DNA from: Candidatus Symbiobacter sp. | GTDB taxonomy: Bacteria; Pseudomonadota; Alphaproteobacteria; Elsterales; Elsteraceae | Assembly (NCBI GenBank): GCA_030054015.1 | Contig: JASGCR010000137.1 | Coordinates: forward strand, 1-6,201 | DNA: 6,201 bases | Direction of reading: 5' to 3' | Part shown: in pieces, positions 1 to 6,078 of the stretch | How positions within the stretch are numbered: position 1 is the first letter of the stretch | Layout: each line of letters begins with the position of its first letter | Notes under the pieces: model-generated | Databases searched by the model: none | Told to the model about the DNA's origin: nothing | Seen by the model: the letters and a program-made list of their open reading frames with translations, nothing else | Position numbers and translations under genes: made by a program

Positions 1-73
1 GAATAATCCTCCTGGGGGATTACCCGACAGATTTATGCCGCTTTGCGGCAAAAATCTGCGGGTAATGACGCTC
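1..73 (+). repeat. Palindromic element copy A (forward)
   Basis: This is one of three copies of an intergenic element. The left arm contains GGGGGATTACCCGAC (14-28) and the right arm is GCGGGTAATGACGCTC (58-73). ATTACCCG and CGGGTAAT of the two arms are complementary. Between them is a core hairpin with arms 29-41 and 45-57 and a TTT loop (42-44), paired throughout except for A35/A51. Positions 1-28 are identical to 188-215 of copy C, but the core sequence is different. It may begin before the window. No coding role is seen. Confidence 0.85.
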
Positions 74-117
74 TTCCTTTTAATACCCGCAACGTAACCA
101 AAGAGCGTCAAAAAAGG

Positions 118-181
118 GAGCGTCATTACCCGCCGCCTTATTCGTGGAACGAATAAGGCGAGTCGGGTAATCCCCCAGGAG
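118..181 (-). repeat. Palindromic element copy B (reverse)
   Basis: This is the same element in reverse orientation. Its right arm (118-133) is the exact reverse complement of GCGGGTAATGACGCTC, and its left arm (161-181) is the reverse complement of the arm ending GGGGGATTACCCGACT. The core is a perfect 12-bp hairpin (134-145 with 149-160) with loop GGA. It lies tail-to-tail with copy A and head-to-head with copy C; CCCCCAGGAG (172-181) and CTCCTGGGGG (196-205) form an inverted repeat across the B/C junction. The stem sequence is unrelated to that of A. Confidence 0.87.
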
Positions 182-187
182 TTTTGG

Positions 188-261
188 GAATAATCCTCCT
201 GGGGGATTACCCGACTCGAAATATCCGTGTTCCACGGATATTTCGGCGGGTAATGACGCTC
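188..261 (+). repeat. Palindromic element copy C (forward)
   Basis: This is the third copy. The left arm is 188-216 (first 28 bases identical to 1-28), the core is a perfect 13-bp hairpin (217-229 with 233-245) with loop TTC, and the right arm is 246-261. The apex TTCCACG is shared with copy B read in the same orientation, while the lower stem differs. Eight T residues follow at 262-269, but the stem base ends about 8 nt earlier, so a standard intrinsic terminator is doubtful. Confidence 0.87.
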
Positions 262-355
262 TTTTTTTTGCCGCTCCCTTTTTAAGCGGGTAATGACGCT
301 CCCTTTTTGCCGCTCCCTTTTTAAGCGGGTAATGACGCTCTTGTTTTTTTGCCGC
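246..355 (+). repeat. 39-40 bp tandem repeat of the right arm
   Basis: The right arm GCGGGTAATGACGCTC recurs at 246-261, 286-301 and 325-340, giving periods of 40 and 39 bp. Each arm is followed by a T-rich run and GCCGC; the first two units then continue CTCCCTTTTTAA, and the third is partial. The array appears to be a local amplification of the right half of copy C without its left arm or hairpin. The CCGCT before the T-run can pair with AGCGG at the next unit's start. A minus-strand reading frame across it (80-412) gives a repetitive peptide and is not considered a gene. Confidence 0.85.
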
Positions 356-373
356 ATCCCAGACTTGAACCTT

Positions 374-402
374 TTGGGATAACCTGGTAGGACTGGTATA
401 AC
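374..402 (+). promoter_or_regulatory. Possible sigma70-like promoter of the operon
   Basis: TTGGGA (374-379) and TATAAC (397-402) are separated by 17 bp and resemble -35 and -10 boxes (4/6 and 5/6 matches). They lie about 40 bp upstream of the dapC start, just after the repeat array. A 6-bp inverted repeat, ATCCCA (356-361) and TGGGAT (375-380), overlaps the -35 box and could be an operator or chance. This is inference from consensus only; alphaproteobacterial promoters often deviate from it. Confidence 0.35.
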
Positions 403-440
403 TGCAAAACAATCACGTAATTTGAGAGGCTTAGGGACAC

Positions 441-1652
441 TTGTTAAATAATCGCATCAAGAATTTTGACGATTACCCCTTTCGCCGTCTGGCGCGATTG
501 CTGGACGGCATCGCCCCCCCTATGACGCTGTCGCCAGTGTCGATGGCGGTGGGCGAGCCGCAATTGGGGATGCCTGACCTGGCGGTGACGGCCATGATGG
601 CCGCGCGTGCGGGATGGGGCAAATATGCCCAAAATGGCGGTACGCCTGAATTACGCGCGGCGATAGCGGCCTGGATCAACCGCCGCTATGATCTGCCGAC
701 TGGGTTTTTCACGGCGGAAAAACATCTGATGCCGGTGCCGGGCAGCCGCGCGGGCTTGTTTATGGCCGCCCTGGCCTGTGTCCCCGAAGCCAAACCAGAC
801 ACCAACCACAAGCCGGTGGTGATGATGCCCAACCCGTTTTACCAAGTTTATTACGGGGCGGCGATATTGGCGGGAGCCGAGCCGGTCTTGGTCGCCGCCG
901 ATGCCAAAAACCAATTTTTACCCGATTTTGTCGGCTTGCCTGACGAGATATGGGCGCGATGTGCGATGATTTATCTCTGTTCGCCCGCCAATCCGCAGGG
1001 AAACGTCGCCAGCCCGGCCTATCTTAAACAACTCCTGACCAAGGCGCGGCAATGGCAGGCGACTCTGGTGTTGGATGAATGTTATTCCGAGGTGTATGAC
1101 CACACCCCGCCCGTGGGCGGTTTAACCATCGCCTATCAAAACGGCGAAAATCTCAAAAACCTGGTGGTGTTTAATTCATTGTCGAAACGCTCCTCGGCAC
1201 CGGGATTGCGGTCGGGTTATGCGGCGGGGGATGCGGATGTGATGGCGGCCTTGGGGCGGGTGTTGGATTATGGCGGGACGCCCTTGCCTTTGCCGGTGCA
1301 AGCCGCCTCGGTCGCTTTGTGGCATGACGAAGCCCATGTTACGGCGATGCGCGCCCATTATCGGGAAAATTTCGCGCGGGCGCAGGCGATTTTGGGAAAT
1401 CGCTTTGGCATGTACCGTCCCGATGGCGGATTTTTTCTGTGGCTCAGCGTCGGCAATGGCGAGCAGGCGGCGCAAAAATTATGGCGCGAAGCCCATTTGC
1501 GGGTGGTGCCGGGCGCGTATTTCGCTGGGAATTCCTGGCAACCAGGCGGCAACGGCAAAAACCCCGGTCAAGAATTTATCCGCGTCGCCCTGGTTCATGC
1601 CGCCAATGTCACCGAACAAGGCCTGCGCCGCCTGGTCGATGTGTTGGGTTAG
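441..1652 (+). CDS. dapC: Succinyldiaminopimelate transaminase-type aminotransferase (DapC-like)
   Basis: This is a 403-aa PLP-dependent class I/II (fold type I) aminotransferase, cytosolic. The DapC family transfers an amino group from glutamate to N-succinyl-2-amino-6-oxopimelate in lysine and diaminopimelate synthesis. Visible motifs are the N-terminal DYPFRRLARLLDGI (11-24), PGSRAGLF (100-107), NPFYQVYYGAAILAGAEP (131-148), SPANPQGN with N184, LDECYSEVY with D212 and Y215, SLSKRSSAPGLRSG with the Schiff-base K249 and R257, and FIRVALV with substrate carboxylate-binding R381. Length and motif order match DapC over the whole protein. The start is TTG at 441: an in-frame stop lies at 432-434, and the next in-frame ATG (522) would remove the conserved N-terminus. 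GAGAGG (424-429) is a possible ribosome site 11 nt upstream. ftsK follows 11 nt after the stop. Substrate is inferred; a related aminotransferase specificity is possible. Confidence 0.87.
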   Translation: MLNNRIKNFDDYPFRRLARLLDGIAPPMTLSPVSMAVGEPQLGMPDLAVTAMMAARAGWGKYAQNGGTPELRAAIAAWINRRYDLPTGFFTAEKHLMPVPGSRAGLFMAALACVPEAKPDTNHKPVVMMPNPFYQVYYGAAILAGAEPVLVAADAKNQFLPDFVGLPDEIWARCAMIYLCSPANPQGNVASPAYLKQLLTKARQWQATLVLDECYSEVYDHTPPVGGLTIAYQNGENLKNLVVFNSLSKRSSAPGLRSGYAAGDADVMAALGRVLDYGGTPLPLPVQAASVALWHDEAHVTAMRAHYRENFARAQAILGNRFGMYRPDGGFFLWLSVGNGEQAAQKLWREAHLRVVPGAYFAGNSWQPGGNGKNPGQEFIRVALVHAANVTEQGLRRLVDVLG

Positions 1653-1660
1653 GGAGGGGA
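1651..1660 (+). promoter_or_regulatory. Ribosome binding site of ftsK
   Basis: AGGGAGGGGA, with core GGAGG at 1653-1657, stands 6 nt before ATG 1664 and overlaps the last two bases of the dapC stop codon. It fixes the ftsK start at 1664, although the frame is open back to 1439 inside dapC. Confidence 0.8.
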
Positions 1661-1663
1661 GAC

Positions 1664-4600
1664 ATGTTTGACGATTATGCCCCAAAAAATCCATATTTCG
1701 TGCTGCCGCGCGGCACGATGCGCTATGTCCGACAAGGGATCGAGGGTTTGTGCGGCCTGGCCGTGATGATGCTGGCGGTGGGATGGTTGCTATCGGCCCT
1801 GAGTTATCACCCCACCGACCCGTCGCCCTTGCGGGCGGTGGCGGGCCCGGTGCAAAATTGGCTGGGGCCGGTGGGGGCGGGTTTGGCCGATATTGGAAGG
1901 CAATCCTTTGGCTATGCCTGGTATCTGCCGATTGCGGTGCTGGTGGTCTGGGGCTGGCGGCTGTTTGATCACCGTCCGATGCCGCAATTTTGGACGAAAT
2001 TGGCGGCGTTTGGGCTGGCTTTGCTGTTGGCTGCGGTGGCGCTGGGCTGTTTTGCGCCCCGCGCTGGCGGGATGATTGGCGTGTTGGCGGCGCAGCAAGC
2101 CCATAACTGGGTGCCGGTGCTGGGCGGCGGCGTGATTGCGGGGTTGATGACACTATGTGCCTTGGCGAGTCTGGTCGCTTTGGCGTATAGTTTTGGCTGC
2201 TCGCGCCAAGAATGGCAGGTTTTTGGGGCCAGGGCGGGTGCATGGACTGGGCATCACAGCCGCCAAGCCGCCACCTGGACCGGGCGCGGTCTCACGCTGA
2301 CCGCGCGGGCGAGCCAGGCCTCGGCGCGGCGATGGGGTACCCAGGCCTGGACCGGTGCCGCCCGGTTTTTGTCACAGCCTGGTTTGTCGCGGTCTGGTGT
2401 TTTGAGGTCTGGCGCATTATGGGCAAAATTTGGCCGCCGAAATAGGGCGAGTGCCGCCGCATCCCAACCGCTTCCCCCCGCAACCGAAGCAGCGCGCATG
2501 ACGGCCGCGAGCCATTTTGCCACCGACATGGAAACCAGCCCGGAAGCCAACCCGGAAGCGACATATAACGGACTCCCGCCAGAGGCGGCAAGCCTCGACC
2601 CATCGACTCCGCCCTCCTCCTCCCCCTCCCCCTCCCCCTCCCCGTCCCCGGATTTGTTTTCATCGCTTGACCAGGGGTTTAACCAGGGACTTAACCAGGG
2701 TCTTCACCAGGCGCATGGTCACGCGCCGGGCGAAGAAGCCGAAGAATTGGCGGAAGACTCGCCGCCGTCGCCGGAGGAATCTTTTGCGCCGTCCCGCTTA
2801 TCCTCAAACAACGCCGCCGCCATGACCGCCGCGGCGGATGCGCGGGGCAATGCCATAAATTATGCAATGGCGGCGGAGCCAGAAAGCGATGCCCTCGCCG
2901 CCCAAGCCCCGTTTACCGCCGCTTTTGCTGCGGCGAAGCGGGTGCATGACCCGTATTTAACCGCCCTGCGGCCGCAAATGCCGCCGCCGCCAAATGCCGC
3001 CGCGCCGTCCCCGTTTTCCCAGGTGTCCCAGGCGACCCAGGTATCCCAGCGGCCCCAGGTCTCCCCGTTTTCTCAGATGTCCCAGGCCGCCCAGGCCACC
3101 CAGCTCGATAACGCCCCCCCCATCGCAACGGGCGCAACAGGCGCAACGGGCGCAACCGCTCCCATCGGGCAAAATTTCGCCCGTTCGCTCAGCGATGCCT
3201 ATCAGCACCAGATGCGTCCAACCGCGCCGCCACCGATGGCCGCCTCGGACAGCCCTTGGTTTGAGGGATCGTCTTCGCAGGCCCCGCACGGGGACGGGGC
3301 CTGGCACGATACCCTCCCTCCCGCGGTCGAGGAATTGGCGGATGATTCCTGGCAATTGCCCGGTCAAGGGCCGGTCGAGCAACGGGTGGCTTCGTCTGGA
3401 TTTTCGCCCGCATCCACGCCCGTAGATGCTTGGCAATTGCCCGCGATTTCTTTTTTGACCAAACGCCCCGCCAGCGAAGATAACGATCTGGATGGCGAAG
3501 ACCATGATTTCATTGCCCGCCAATTAGAAGCCGAACTCGCCAATTTCAATGTCTATGGCGATGTCGTCAATTTCCGGCCCGGCCCAGTCGTGACGTTGTA
3601 CGAATTTGAACCCGCCCCAGGCATCAAAACCGCCCAGGTCATAAAATTGGCGGATGATTTGGCGCGGGCCATGAGCGCAATTGCCGTACGCATCGCCGTC
3701 GTGCCGGGACGCAGCGTGTTTGGGATTGAATTGCCCAATCTGCGCCGCCGCAAAGTCTATCTCCGCGATGTTTTGGAAAGCGAGGCCTGGCACCATAACG
3801 AGCATAAATTGCCGCTTGCCCTCGGCAAGGATATTGGCGGGATGCCGGTCTTGGTTGACCTCGCCAAAATGCCGCATCTTTTGATCGCCGGCACCACCGG
3901 TTCGGGCAAGTCGGTCGGCATCAACACCATGATTTTGTCGTTGCTTTATCGTTTGTCGCCCAGCCAATGCCGCATGATCATGATCGATCCCAAAATGTTG
4001 GAATTGTCGGTTTATGAAGGCATTCCCCATTTGCTCGCCCCGGTCGTGACCGATCCCAAAAAAGCGGTGGTGGCGTTGAAATGGGCGGTACGCGAGATGG
4101 AACAACGCTATAATGTTATGAAAGAATTGGGCGTACGGGACATTGACAGCTATAACCGCCGCATCGGCGAATTGGCCGCGAGTGGGGCCATGCCCACCCG
4201 CCAGGTGGTGGTCGGATTTGACCGCACGACCGGCGAAAAACAAATGGGCGAGCGACCGATTAAACTCGAACCCTATCCCAAAATCGTCATCATTGTGGAT
4301 GAATTGGCCGATTTGATGATTGTCGCCGGCAAAGAAATCGAAGGCTCGATCCAGCGTCTGGCCCAGATGGCACGCGCCGCCGGCATTCATTTGGTGATGG
4401 CGACGCAACGCCCCTCGGTCGATGTGATCACCGGCACCATCAAAACCAATTTCCCCACCCGCATTTCGTTCTATCTCGCCTCAACCACCGACAGCCGTAC
4501 GATTTTGGGCGTGAACGGGGCCGAACAGCTTTTGGGTCAGGGCGATATGTTGTATATGATGGGCGGCGGTCGCATCAAACGGGTGCATGGGCCCTTTGTC

Positions 4601-4978
4601 ACCGAGGGCGAAGTCGAAGAAATTGTCGCGGCTTTGAAAGCCCAATCGAGTCCGCAATTTGCCCAAAAACTCAATTTCGATGACGAATTGGATGAGGAGG
4701 AGGGCAATAACGCCGCCGCCGTCCGCCTCGGCAGCGATGACGAAGGCGAAGGCGAACTCTATGATCGCGCCATTCAGGTCGTCGCCCGCACCGGCAAAGC
4801 GACCACCAGCTCGATCCAACGTCATTTGCGCATCGGCTATAACCGCGCCGCCACCTTAATCGAGCGGATGGAGGATGAGGGGCTGATTGGCCCGCAACTG
4901 AACCAGGGCGGCAAGCGCGAGATCATGATCCCGCGCCAACGCGGTGCCAATTATGATTTTTCGCCCGATAATGATTGA
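1664..4978 (+). CDS. ftsK: DNA translocase FtsK
   Basis: This is a 1104-aa septal DNA pump that moves chromosome termini through the closing septum and, in the known family, activates XerCD recombination at dif. The N-terminal domain has about four membrane segments (roughly residues 26-48, 84-101, 113-130, 151-177). A linker of about 420 residues (178-600) is rich in Pro, Ala, Ser and Gln and in tandem repeats. The motor follows: alpha/beta region from about 615, Walker A GTTGSGKS (743-750), Walker B IVIIVDELADL (884-894, D889/E890), MATQRPSVDVITG (922-934) and DSRTILG (943-949). An acidic stretch (1006-1039) leads to the DNA-reading gamma winged helix (about 1043-1088), with RIGYNRAATLIERMEDEGLI. 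The protein is longer than many alphaproteobacterial FtsKs as I recall them, owing to the linker. Motor and gamma domains look intact. Start chosen from the strong ribosome site; lolA starts 32 nt after the stop. Confidence 0.97.
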   Translation: MFDDYAPKNPYFVLPRGTMRYVRQGIEGLCGLAVMMLAVGWLLSALSYHPTDPSPLRAVAGPVQNWLGPVGAGLADIGRQSFGYAWYLPIAVLVVWGWRLFDHRPMPQFWTKLAAFGLALLLAAVALGCFAPRAGGMIGVLAAQQAHNWVPVLGGGVIAGLMTLCALASLVALAYSFGCSRQEWQVFGARAGAWTGHHSRQAATWTGRGLTLTARASQASARRWGTQAWTGAARFLSQPGLSRSGVLRSGALWAKFGRRNRASAAASQPLPPATEAARMTAASHFATDMETSPEANPEATYNGLPPEAASLDPSTPPSSSPSPSPSPSPDLFSSLDQGFNQGLNQGLHQAHGHAPGEEAEELAEDSPPSPEESFAPSRLSSNNAAAMTAAADARGNAINYAMAAEPESDALAAQAPFTAAFAAAKRVHDPYLTALRPQMPPPPNAAAPSPFSQVSQATQVSQRPQVSPFSQMSQAAQATQLDNAPPIATGATGATGATAPIGQNFARSLSDAYQHQMRPTAPPPMAASDSPWFEGSSSQAPHGDGAWHDTLPPAVEELADDSWQLPGQGPVEQRVASSGFSPASTPVDAWQLPAISFLTKRPASEDNDLDGEDHDFIARQLEAELANFNVYGDVVNFRPGPVVTLYEFEPAPGIKTAQVIKLADDLARAMSAIAVRIAVVPGRSVFGIELPNLRRRKVYLRDVLESEAWHHNEHKLPLALGKDIGGMPVLVDLAKMPHLLIAGTTGSGKSVGINTMILSLLYRLSPSQCRMIMIDPKMLELSVYEGIPHLLAPVVTDPKKAVVALKWAVREMEQRYNVMKELGVRDIDSYNRRIGELAASGAMPTRQVVVGFDRTTGEKQMGERPIKLEPYPKIVIIVDELADLMIVAGKEIEGSIQRLAQMARAAGIHLVMATQRPSVDVITGTIKTNFPTRISFYLASTTDSRTILGVNGAEQLLGQGDMLYMMGGGRIKRVHGPFVTEGEVEEIVAALKAQSSPQFAQKLNFDDELDEEEGNNAAAVRLGSDDEGEGELYDRAIQVVARTGKATTSSIQRHLRIGYNRAATLIERMEDEGLIGPQLNQGGKREIMIPRQRGANYDFSPDND
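2621..2650 (+). repeat. Hexamer repeat (TCCCCC/G)x5 in the ftsK linker
   Basis: Five in-frame 6-bp units (three TCCCCC, then two TCCCCG) encode alternating Ser-Pro at residues 320-329. Because the unit is a multiple of three, slippage would change linker length without a frameshift. The minus strand of this tract holds three overlapping GGGGAGGG octamers (2624-2631, 2630-2637, 2636-2643), which fit the E. coli KOPS consensus GGGNAGGG. Confidence 0.9.
2671..2710 (+). repeat. 12-bp tandem repeat in the ftsK linker
   Basis: Three imperfect 12-bp units beginning CCAGGG (2671-2682, 2683-2694, 2695-2706) plus a partial fourth encode QGFN, QGLN, QGLH and QA (residues 337-350). Differences between units are few, so the duplication looks fairly recent. 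It lies in the disordered linker and does not touch the motor. Confidence 0.85.
3018..3104 (+). repeat. 9-bp degenerate CCCAG repeat in the ftsK linker
   Basis: CAG codons recur every 9 bp in two blocks split by a Ser-Pro-Phe insert, encoding triplets of the type SQV, SQA, TQV, SQR, PQV and then SQM, SQA, AQA, TQ (about residues 462-480). The glutamine-rich linker segment appears to have grown by repeated 9-bp duplication. Units are degenerate, so it is older than the neighbouring arrays. Confidence 0.75.
3125..3157 (+). repeat. 9-bp GCAACGGGC repeat in the ftsK linker
   Basis: GCAACGGGC, GCAACAGGC and GCAACGGGC (3125-3151) plus a partial unit encode Ala-Thr-Gly triplets (residues 488-497). 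Only one base differs between full units. It is the fourth independent in-frame tandem array in this linker. Confidence 0.85.
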
Positions 4979-4999
4979 CCCCTCTGGTCACAACCCCAA

Positions 5000-5005
5000 G
5001 GGAGG
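5000..5005 (+). promoter_or_regulatory. Ribosome binding site of lolA
   Basis: GGGAGG, with core GGAGG at 5001-5005, lies 5 nt before ATG 5011. It favours that start over the in-frame TTG at 4975, which overlaps the ftsK stop codon and would add 12 residues ahead of the signal peptide. Confidence 0.8.
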
Positions 5006-5010
5006 ATAAG

Positions 5011-5754
5011 ATGAAATTTGGTCGGAAAATCCGCGTTTTCGGGCTGTGGCTTGGTTTAATTCAGGGGGCATCGCATCTGGCATCGCCTATGGCTTGGGGA
5101 CAGAATGCCGCCGCGCCGCGCCCCAGTCCTAATCCAACGGTTCTTGGCCCAACGGTTCTTAACCCAACGGTTTTTCACCCCACCCCGCAAGACCGCGCCG
5201 CGATTGCCTTGATCGAGGGGTATTTGACCCGTCTGACCTCTTTCACCGCCCGTTTTACCCAGCTTAACCAAGATGGCGGCAAAGACACCGGCGTGTTTTA
5301 TTGCCTGCGCCAAGCCGGCGCGTCCGGAAAACTGCGGATTGATTATGACAAACCCAACCCGATCAGCCTGATTACCGCGCATGGCATGTTGGTTTATATC
5401 GACCGCCAGCGCGATGAAGGCACTTATATCCCGCTCGATTCCAGCCTGGTCGGTTTGTTTGCCGAGCCGGTCATCCATTTCGGCGATAAAATCAGCGTGA
5501 CCAGCCTGGGACAGCGCGGCGACCTCATCACCATCGGCCTCAGCGCAGCCGACACTCCCGATTTTGGCGAGGCGATGCTGTCTTTTCGCCGCCTGGGGGG
5601 CAATGACATCGCCCTGGCCGGTTGGCAGGTACTTGATGGCAGTGGCAACCGCACCGAAGTGGCAATCACCAGCCTGGTCAAGGGCATCCCCGACACCCCC
5701 AATTTGTTCAATTATGTACCGCCGCAAATGCGCGGCCATGGCGGGCGCAATTAG
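5011..5754 (+). CDS. lolA: Outer-membrane lipoprotein carrier protein LolA
   Basis: This is a 247-aa periplasmic chaperone that would receive lipoproteins from the inner-membrane LolCDE exporter and hand them to the outer membrane. A signal peptide is visible: basic start MKFGRKIR, hydrophobic core about 9-25, likely cleavage after AWG (28-30). A Pro/Asn-rich segment (about 35-60) includes the triplicated PTVL/F repeat. The LolA fold then starts near 60 (IALIEGYLTRLTSFTARFTQ, 65-84), followed by GVFYCLRQAG (94-103) and GKLRIDYDKPNPISLITAHG (106-125), the family's 'G-F-.-R-PGK-R--Y--P-P-LI--G' pattern, then LVYIDRQRDEGTYIPL (127-142). The family is divergent, so assignment rests on this pattern, the signal peptide and its position after ftsK, an arrangement I recall from other alphaproteobacteria. 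No lipobox cysteine is seen at the signal peptide end. It is the last gene of the block; repeats follow. Confidence 0.9.
   Translation: MKFGRKIRVFGLWLGLIQGASHLASPMAWGQNAAAPRPSPNPTVLGPTVLNPTVFHPTPQDRAAIALIEGYLTRLTSFTARFTQLNQDGGKDTGVFYCLRQAGASGKLRIDYDKPNPISLITAHGMLVYIDRQRDEGTYIPLDSSLVGLFAEPVIHFGDKISVTSLGQRGDLITIGLSAADTPDFGEAMLSFRRLGGNDIALAGWQVLDGSGNRTEVAITSLVKGIPDTPNLFNYVPPQMRGHGGRN
5134..5178 (+). repeat. 15-bp tandem repeat near the lolA 5' end
   Basis: Three 15-bp units starting CCAACGGTT (5134-5148, 5149-5163, 5164-5178) encode PTVLG, PTVLN and PTVFH (residues 42-56), between the signal peptide and the folded domain. The second unit differs from the first at two bases. It is in frame and probably only lengthens a flexible N-terminal tether. 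Confidence 0.87.
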
Positions 5755-5790
5755 GGCCTGATGGCAAAGATGATAGGGTATAATATAATT

Positions 5791-5824
5791 CCGCCTTCCT
5801 GCTTAGGGAAGGTCTGATTAAGTC
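5791..5824 (+). repeat. GTCTGATTAAGT repeat, copy 1
   Basis: CCTTCCTGCTTAGGGAAG (5794-5811) runs into GTCTGATTAAGTC. The first part can fold (CCTTCC with GGGAAGG); the second is shared with copies at 5833-5864, 6079-6104 (reverse) and 6133-6163. This copy lacks the pure C tract of the others. Confidence 0.75.
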
Positions 5825-5832
5825 TAGTTTTA

Positions 5833-5864
5833 CCCCCCTTCTTTAGGAAAGTCTGATTAAGTCG
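5833..5864 (+). repeat. GTCTGATTAAGT repeat, copy 2 (left outer inverted arm)
   Basis: A C6 tract, TTCTTT, then AGGAAAGTCTGATTAAGTCG (5845-5864). The last 20 bases are an exact inverted match to 6079-6098, making this the outer left arm of the large inverted structure at 5845-6098. Confidence 0.85.
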
Positions 5865-5875
5865 ATAAACGCTTA

Positions 5876-5906
5876 TGACCCCCCCTTCCTGCTTAGGAAG
5901 GGGGGG
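5876..5906 (+). repeat. C7/G7 hairpin, left copy of a 31-bp inverted repeat
   Basis: A perfect 12-bp stem, 5879-5890 with 5895-5906 (C7TTCCT paired with AGGAAG7), encloses the loop GCTT. The entire 5876-5906 segment is the exact reverse complement of 6045-6075. Such a stem downstream of lolA could stop or stabilise transcripts, but no U-tract follows, so an intrinsic terminator is not claimed. Confidence 0.88.
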
Positions 5907-5909
5907 ATA

Positions 5910-5947
5910 GAAAAGCTTGAATTTTTGTAAAAAATTCATAGCTTTTC
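5910..5947 (+). repeat. AT-rich hairpin between two G7 tracts
   Basis: Bases 5910-5926 pair with 5930-5947 over 17 bp with a single bulged T (5939) and loop GTA. The stem starts GAAAAGCT and is AT-rich, unlike the GC-rich hairpin at the mirror-image position (6009-6042). It sits between G7 tracts at 5900-5906 and 5950-5956. Confidence 0.85.
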
Positions 5948-5949
5948 TT

Positions 5950-6007
5950 GGGGGGGTTGGTGCAAGATATTGATTCTGATCAGATTTTTACCATCACCAA
6001 CCCCCCC
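5950..6007 (+). repeat. Central inverted repeat with G7TTGGTG arms
   Basis: G7TTGGTG (5950-5962) pairs perfectly over 13 bp with CACCAAC7 (5995-6007). The 32-bp interior contains the 10-bp palindrome TCTGATCAGA (5975-5984), close to the symmetry centre of the whole structure. Confidence 0.85.
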
Positions 6008-6008
6008 G

Positions 6009-6042
6009 ACCTATCCTAGGCGGCAAGCCGCCAAGGATAGGT
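6009..6042 (+). repeat. GC-rich hairpin between C7 and C8 tracts
   Basis: ACCTATCCT (6009-6017) pairs with AGGATAGGT (6034-6042); after one A/A mismatch, GGCGGC (6019-6024) pairs with GCCGCC (6027-6032) around a tiny loop. It occupies the position mirror-symmetric to the AT-rich hairpin at 5910-5947 but shares no sequence with it. Confidence 0.85.
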
Positions 6043-6044
6043 TC

Positions 6045-6075
6045 CCCCCCCTTCCTAAGCAGGAAGGGGGGGTCA
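6045..6075 (-). repeat. C7/G7 hairpin, right copy of the 31-bp inverted repeat
   Basis: This is an exact inverted copy of 5876-5906, with stem 6045-6056 and 6061-6072 and loop AAGC. An extra C at 6044 makes the C run eight here, against seven in the mirror tract. Confidence 0.88.
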
Positions 6076-6078
6076 GTA

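Noticed and set aside
1..261. Integron attC sites or a CRISPR array
   Set aside because: Conserved ends with a variable palindromic centre resemble attC, but the GTTRRRY/RYYYAAC core sites are missing; units alternate in orientation and spacers are self-complementary, unlike CRISPR.
351..372. tRNA T-arm-like GGTTCAAGTCTGGG on the minus strand
   Set aside because: The T-stem does not pair (AAAGG against CTGGG) and no D-arm, anticodon arm or acceptor stem could be built around it.
80..412. Minus-strand open frame of 110 codons across the 5' repeats
   Set aside because: Its translation is dominated by the tandem array (RERHYPLKKGAAK repeated) and it has no recognisable domain; it follows DNA repeats, not protein constraint.
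1439..1663. Upstream extension of the ftsK frame into dapC
   Set aside because: The extension is Arg/Gly/Pro-rich shadow sequence of dapC, and a strong ribosome site marks ATG 1664.
3524..4408. 294-codon minus-strand frame opposite the FtsK motor
   Set aside because: It is the antisense shadow of a conserved coding region with strong codon bias; no family motif is visible.
5779..5789. Two overlapping TATAAT boxes after lolA
   Set aside because: No acceptable -35 box at 16-18 bp spacing, and no gene follows in the window.
5751..5939. Minus-strand open frame of 62 codons after lolA
   Set aside because: It translates the intergenic repeats (LNQTF occurs twice) and overlaps the end of lolA; no domain or convincing start.
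5879..5947. Intrinsic terminator of the operon
   Set aside because: The hairpins are strong, but none is directly followed by a run of T; the function is possible but not supported.
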